Positions 60,557 through 64,000 of a stretch of DNA of 64,000 bases are shown in pieces (the first letter of the stretch is position 1; each line of letters begins with the position of its first letter). The DNA is from Clostridiaceae bacterium (GTDB taxonomy: Bacteria > Bacillota_A > Clostridia > Clostridiales > Clostridiaceae). The position numbers and the translations under genes were made by a program. The stretch covers positions 62,001-126,000 of the forward strand of contig JAQSXU010000001.1 of the NCBI GenBank assembly GCA_029256485.1. The letters run 5' to 3'. The notes below the pieces were generated by a model that was not told where the DNA came from, did no database searches, and saw only the letters and a program-made list of their open reading frames with translations.

Positions 60557-62116
60557 ATGTTAGATACTAAATGGGAAAAAATAATAAAAGATAAATACTA
60601 TTCAGCTATAAGTAATTTATTTTTAATCTATGGAAATATTGGTGATTATTCAGTTCCTGGAATAATGTTTGATGATTATTTGATTAAATGCCTTGATAGT
60701 ATGGGTATGAAAAAAATTGTCACATATGATTTTTCAGTAGGAAGTTCATATAGAAAAGGTTCAAAAGATGAAAACACTGACAAAATTGAAGGGCTTAATG
60801 ATTGGGAGCAAATGCTTGTTGATTTATTAAATAAGAGTGAAAAAACAGCTTATATTATACAATACCCTGAATTTCTGTTTTCGAGCAATATTACATATGC
60901 TGATGATTTAAGTAAAAAAAGACTTATAGATATACATAAAGTAATTAACAATAGAAATTTTTTGAGTTCAAATAATATCTTAATTTTCGTTACTGAAACA
61001 AAAAGCAATATAAATTCTATGTTTATTAGTTCAAACGCAAGAACAGTGCCAGTAAATGTAGACTATCCAGATGAAAAAGAAAGACGTGAATTTGTTGAAT
61101 TTTTAAAAAATACAAGTGATAGTAAAATAACATTTAAGATTGATTTAAATAGATTCGCAAAGTTAACTGCAGGTTTATCAAGAGTAAATCTTGAAGATAT
61201 TTATTTGCTTGCTGAATCAAAAACCGTATTAGATAAAGACATGATAATGGAAAGAAAAAAAGAACTAATTAATAAAGAATTTGGTGAAGTTATAGAAATA
61301 TTTGATACTGACGGTTATTCTCTTGCAGATTTTGCAGGACAAGAGCATATTAAGCAGTATCATAAAGAAGTTGTAATTGAGCCTATACTAAATGGAGATA
61401 CTTCAATCGTTCCAAAGGGATTATTGTATATGGGTTCTCCTGGTACTGGCAAAACATATTTCGCCAAATGCATAGCAGGAGATGCTAATATTAATTTTGT
61501 TGAATTTAAAATGAGTAAAATCCTTGATAAGTTTGTTGGTGAAGCAGAGAAAAATCTTGAAAAAGTACTCAACTGTTTTAAATCATTAGCCCCAGTTGGA
61601 GTATTTATCGATGAAATTGACCAAGCATTAAGCAGGGGAGAGAATGATAGTAATTCTGTTAATAAAAATCTTTTTGGTATGTTTCTATCGTTTTTATCAG
61701 AACCCACGCATAGAGGTAAAATACTATGGATAGGAGCTACAAATTATCCTAATAAACTTGATGAAGCACTGAAAAGAGCTGGTAGATTTGATAAGAAAAT
61801 TCCTTTCTTACCACCAACTAAAGAAGAAAGAATTGAAGTATTTAAAATTCATTTAAAAAAATCTAAATTCTTATTTAATATTCAAAATTATGATTTGCTT
61901 GCAGAAAAAACAGATTTGTATACTCAAGCAGAAATAGAAAATGTTGTAGTAAAGGCATTAGAAGTTGCACGAAGAAGAAAACTTACAGAAATTAATGAAG
62001 ACACAATGCTATATGCTATAGATTGTATGATTTCTGCACAAAACGAAAAGATTAAAGAAATGACAGAACTTGCTTTACAAGAATGTAATGACAGAGAATT
62101 TCTTCCTAAATTTTAG
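60557..62116 (+). CDS. Ycf46-like AAA ATPase
   Basis: 519 aa from ATG 60557 (GGAG upstream; TTG 60545 would start within that site). The N-terminal ~250 residues look like a degenerate AAA domain (LFLIYGNIGDYS, TAYIIQYPEFLF, NILIFVTETKS), without Walker motifs. The C-terminal AAA module is intact: LLYMGSPGTGKTYFAKCIAG near 290, VGVFIDEIDQAL near 347, and AGRFDKKIPFLPP as the second region of homology. This tandem layout matches the Ycf46 group of AAA ATPases. The role may be protein remodelling. It is followed 43 bp later by a 48-aa zinc protein. Confidence 0.83.
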   Translation: MLDTKWEKIIKDKYYSAISNLFLIYGNIGDYSVPGIMFDDYLIKCLDSMGMKKIVTYDFSVGSSYRKGSKDENTDKIEGLNDWEQMLVDLLNKSEKTAYIIQYPEFLFSSNITYADDLSKKRLIDIHKVINNRNFLSSNNILIFVTETKSNINSMFISSNARTVPVNVDYPDEKERREFVEFLKNTSDSKITFKIDLNRFAKLTAGLSRVNLEDIYLLAESKTVLDKDMIMERKKELINKEFGEVIEIFDTDGYSLADFAGQEHIKQYHKEVVIEPILNGDTSIVPKGLLYMGSPGTGKTYFAKCIAGDANINFVEFKMSKILDKFVGEAEKNLEKVLNCFKSLAPVGVFIDEIDQALSRGENDSNSVNKNLFGMFLSFLSEPTHRGKILWIGATNYPNKLDEALKRAGRFDKKIPFLPPTKEERIEVFKIHLKKSKFLFNIQNYDLLAEKTDLYTQAEIENVVVKALEVARRRKLTEINEDTMLYAIDCMISAQNEKIKEMTELALQECNDREFLPKF

Positions 62117-62159
62117 GAGTAATTTTGATAAAAAAGGTTAGAAAAAAGGAGAGTAATAT

Positions 62160-62306
62160 ATGGATATGGGCAAATGTAGCACTTGTGCGAATCGTTTAAT
62201 AGAAGATAATGAATCCAAAAAAGTTTGTATAGAGTGTATTAATTCCAGAATACCGTTTAAAATAAAACAAGACAATTATGTGCAGGAAAAAAAAGAAGAA
62301 AGTTGA
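62160..62306 (+). CDS. 48-aa zinc-ribbon-like protein
   Basis: ATG 62160 with AAAGGAGAG upstream, TGA at 62304. The sequence MDMGKCSTCANRLIEDNE then KKVCIECINSR gives two CxxC pairs 15 residues apart, a compact zinc finger, followed by a charged tail (QEKKEES). It may be an adaptor for the ATPase encoded just before it. Small proteins of this kind are common in mobile elements. Confidence 0.6.
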   Translation: MDMGKCSTCANRLIEDNESKKVCIECINSRIPFKIKQDNYVQEKKEES

Positions 62307-62400
62307 ATGGGGATAGTTTGTGTTTCCAGCATTCCTGTCATTGGAACTAATTTTTGATGATAATTTAATATCTCAAATTTCACAATTTATCAAAAAATTA

Positions 62401-62463
62401 AAAAATGTACTAATATAACAAAGGAATCTTAAAAGGCTTCCTTTGTTATATTAGTACATTTTT
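62401..62463. terminator. Very strong bidirectional terminator
   Basis: Perfect 26-bp stem (62401-62426 with 62438-62463), loop 11 nt, with A-run and T-run at the ends. It separates the AAA gene unit from the minus-strand gene at 62481. Confidence 0.92.
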
Positions 62464-62480
62464 TTGCATTCGATATATTT

Positions 62481-62738
62481 TTAGCATATTACTTCCTTAT
62501 AAGGTTCGGGTAATGGTTGCCATGCTGTTATATACTTGTTATAATCTTCTGCTCCATATTTCCAGCCAAATATTTCTGAAAAGAATATCGTTCTTGTCTG
62601 GGGTTCATAATCTGTAATTTGAATCGTACATAGAAAGCTTCTGTAATTTGGATGTTTTATATCAAACTTTTTACACTCTTCTTCACTTGGCAATCTTTCT
62701 TTAACAGGAATCCAACCGAATTGTTTTTTTATTATCAT
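62481..62738 (-). CDS. DUF551-like small protein
   Basis: 85 aa. GWIPVKERLPSEEECKKFDI at the N-terminus and ITAWQPLPEPYKE at the C-terminus match the DUF551 pattern found in phages and prophages (WIPVxERLP...AWxPLPEPY). Function unknown. The family is a marker of phage-type or mobile DNA. SD GGAGG precedes the ATG on the minus strand. It ends at the 26-bp terminator. Confidence 0.8.
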   Translation of the reverse strand: MIIKKQFGWIPVKERLPSEEECKKFDIKHPNYRSFLCTIQITDYEPQTRTIFFSEIFGWKYGAEDYNKYITAWQPLPEPYKEVIC

Positions 62739-62792
62739 TTAACTTCTACCTCCAATACCATAATGCTGTTAACCCAATTAATTTTATTATTT

Positions 62793-62981
62793 TTACTGTG
62801 TAATATAAACAATTTCTAATTCTTCTTTCAATATCTTTTCTGCTTCTAATTTAGTGGTATTAAATGTTTCTACTGTTTCTAATGAAAAGTCGTTTGCACA
62901 TTCCTTTAATTTACATAATATAGGAAAATCTTCTACCAACGACACATAATTTCCTATTTTGTTTATTAAATATATCTTCAT
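62793..62981 (-). CDS. Small hypothetical protein
   Basis: 62 aa from ATG 62981 (AAGGAGG upstream on the minus strand; the longer frame to 63050 would begin in the promoter). No family recognised; basic/acidic with IYLINKIGNYVSLVEDFPIL. Its promoter carries the operator palindrome (63016-63044). It is transcribed ahead of the DUF551-like gene. Confidence 0.55.
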   Translation of the reverse strand: MKIYLINKIGNYVSLVEDFPILCKLKECANDFSLETVETFNTTKLEAEKILKEELEIVYITQ

Positions 62982-63015
62982 ATACACCAAAACCTCCTTA
63001 TATATTAATATATTT

Positions 63016-63044
63016 ATTATAGCATTATCATTGACAATAGTCAA
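63016..63044 (-). promoter_or_regulatory. Minus-strand promoter with operator palindrome
   Basis: Minus strand TTGACT (63044-63039), 17 nt, TATAAT (63021-63016). The -35 lies in TTGACTATTGTCAA (TTGACAATAGTCAA on plus, 63031-63044). Confidence 0.88.
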
Positions 63045-63183
63045 CGCCACATAGAAGCTATAAAGTGTTTAACCATATAAGACTGATTTATCGTTGATAA
63101 TTAGTACGTATTATATATACTGAATCATATAAAGCAATAATTCAAACTATATTAAATATATACGATAAAGAGGGGGCAATTAA

Positions 63184-63696
63184 ATGAACGTAAGAAATGA
63201 AGTATTAAAAACATTAGCAAGATGCAGAGTTCTTAAACTCACAGATGCAATTAAACAATTTGATATAACAGAAGAAGACATTGATAAAATGTTAGAAGAA
63301 AAAATTATAACTAAAGAATTTTTAGAATTTAAAAGAGATTTTGTTCCAGTTATTATTGAATATTTTCAATTGTCTGATAAAGGTGAGAAATTTGTAAAAG
63401 ATATTATTGTTGAAATTAATGAAATTTACAGGGGATTTATATTGGAACATGACCTTAGTTTGTGTGAATATTATCTTGAAAGAACAAAAGAGGAGCGAGA
63501 AACATGGCTTACAAGAGATGATATGATTAAAAGGTATAAATCTACAGGAACTATAGATGGTGCTTTTATGAACAAAAACAATCAGTTAGAGGGAATTGAA
63601 ATAATGAGTAAAAATTCCAAGCCAAGTGTAATAGAAAAAACAGAAGAATTTATAAAAATAGCTGAAATAAAAAAAATGAATTATATTTTATATTAA
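63184..63696 (+). CDS. Replication-relaxation-like protein
   Basis: 170 aa. The N-terminal ~75 residues look like a winged helix (LKTLARCRVLKLTDAIKQFD, FQLSDKGEKFV). The C-terminal half has HDLSLCEYYLERTKEERETW then TIDGAFMNKNNQLEGIEIM and KPSVIEKTEEFI. The D-G-(x)n-E-x-E pattern resembles the replication-relaxation (Replic_Relax) family of plasmids and ICEs, which has a nuclease-like core. It could be part of plasmid replication or transfer. The match is by pattern only. The SD is GAGGGGG. Its promoter is TTGATA (63094) with TATACT 16 nt later. Confidence 0.6.
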   Translation: MNVRNEVLKTLARCRVLKLTDAIKQFDITEEDIDKMLEEKIITKEFLEFKRDFVPVIIEYFQLSDKGEKFVKDIIVEINEIYRGFILEHDLSLCEYYLERTKEERETWLTRDDMIKRYKSTGTIDGAFMNKNNQLEGIEIMSKNSKPSVIEKTEEFIKIAEIKKMNYILY

Positions 63697-63713
63697 TATA
63701 GTAATTGATACTT

Positions 63714-63747
63714 AAAGGATTGAATTAGTAAAAATTCAATCTTTTTA
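63714..63747 (+). terminator. Terminator
   Basis: AAAGGATTGAAT pairs with ATTCAATC-TTTT (one G-U), followed by TATTTT. Confidence 0.85.
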
Positions 63748-63756
63748 TTTTACCCA

Positions 63757-63800
63757 TTGACAATAGACGATAAAAGGTTTAAAATATATACTATAGTCAA
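63757..63800 (+). promoter_or_regulatory. Promoter with split operator elements
   Basis: TTGACA (63757), 17 nt, TAAAAT (63780-63785). TTGACAATAGACG at -35 and ACTATAGTCAA (63790-63800) at the transcription start are two partial operators. Confidence 0.65.
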
Positions 63801-63840
63801 CGTAAAGGAAACAAAGAATATAGTTAAGAAAGGAGATTAA

Positions 63841-64000
63841 ATGATTACTTGGTTTATTATTTTACTTCTATCATTAATTGTTGAACTAATGACAACTTCA
63901 TTAACAACAATTTGGTTTTGTATAGGAGCGATTTTTGCAATAATAGCTTATACATTAAATGCTTCTGTGCCTGTTCAGTTTATTGTTTTTGTTATTACCT
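63841..64000 (+). CDS. NfeD-like membrane protein, N-terminal part (cut by window edge)
   Basis: First 53 codons of a protein that runs off the right edge. WFIILLLSLIVELMTTSLTT then IWFCIGAIFAIIAYTLNASV is the typical first part of NfeD-family proteins (a hydrophobic segment ending in E-L, then W-F-x-I-G-A). NfeD proteins work with SPFH/flotillin-type partners in the membrane. SD AAAGGAG precedes the ATG. The rest of the gene and any partner lie outside the window. Confidence 0.7.
   Translation, partial: MITWFIILLLSLIVELMTTSLTTIWFCIGAIFAIIAYTLNASVPVQFIVFVIT

Noticed and set aside
1..64000. Stop-codon reassignment suggested by remnants with in-frame TAG or TGA
   Set aside because: TAA, TAG and TGA all end well-formed genes here (for example TAG at gyrB and the Ycf46-like gene, TGA at tadE), so the code is standard.
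1..64000. CRISPR array, tRNA or rRNA genes
   Set aside because: No regularly spaced direct repeats, cloverleaf or rRNA-like sequence was noticed on reading.
1..64000. Insertion sequence or transposase
   Set aside because: No transposase-like protein or flanking terminal repeats seen; the inverted repeats found are terminators or intercistronic stems.

Overview
The window is a very AT-rich, gene-dense piece of DNA with strong AAGGAGG-type ribosome binding sites and many TTG starts. It has single-promoter/single-terminator gene units, and all three stop codons are used normally. This points to a low-GC Gram-positive host, most likely a Clostridium-like Bacillota. No rRNA, tRNA or chromosomal metabolic operon was seen. 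The content is two envelope-spanning machines plus a private replication, recombination and topoisomerase set. I infer a large conjugative megaplasmid or a phage/plasmid-like mobile element rather than ordinary chromosome; that is an inference from gene content only.

Layout. (1) 1-6970 is a Tad/Flp type IV pilus locus: a CpaB-like tail, TadZ/CpaE, TadA/CpaF ATPase, TadB, TadC, Flp pilin, TadE, a TadF/G-like protein and a TadV/CpaA prepilin peptidase. (2) 6990-11543 is a regulatory block: an unknown protein, a TlpA-like lipoprotein, a sigma factor, a RemA-family DNA binder and a variant ClpX. (3) 11590-12163 is a decayed Dam-like methyltransferase. (4) 12328-22095 is a Gram-positive type IV secretion operon: VirB2-like, PrgI/VirB3-like, an apparently split VirB4, a VirB6-like polytopic protein, a bifunctional SLT + M23 wall hydrolase and a second VirB2-like protein. 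(5) 22410-27501 is accessory: unknowns, a NucS-like nuclease, a zinc-ribbon protein and an orphan MazF with a membrane protein. (6) 27747-39165 is information processing: GyrB and GyrA/ParC-like subunits, a RuvC-like resolvase, SSB and a DnaG-type primase, with unknowns between. (7) 39290-43382 is a HIRAN + MoxR ATPase followed by a CobT-like von Willebrand A protein. (8) 44492-64000 holds DnaE polymerase, a P-loop protein, an FAD enzyme, a TIM-barrel protein, a CCA-adding-like enzyme, HD-GYP, a FEN-like 5'-3' exonuclease, a second lytic transglycosylase, a Ycf46-like AAA ATPase, a replication-relaxation-like protein and the start of an NfeD-like gene.

How it may fit together. Tad pili would give surface contact, the T4SS would move DNA, and the two wall hydrolases would open peptidoglycan. 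DnaE, primase, SSB, RuvC, 5'-3' exonuclease and topoisomerase would reduce dependence on host replication. No relaxase, coupling ATPase, partition pair or replication initiator is recognisable here, so part of the element must lie outside the window.

The most striking feature is a repeated palindromic operator, TTGAC-N4-GTCAA, whose left half is the -35 box of promoters with an exact 17-nt spacer. Six near-identical copies and several weaker relatives sit before genes scattered over both strands, including those for DnaE, SSB and the NucS-like nuclease. It looks like an element-wide regulon whose regulator is not yet identified. Other points worth attention are the HIRAN-MoxR/VWA pair, two 14-codon leader ORFs coupled to pilus/T4SS genes, intercistronic hairpins, a ClpX lacking the RKH loop, a GyrB with Asn in the EGDSAGG motif, and a DnaE with an insertion.
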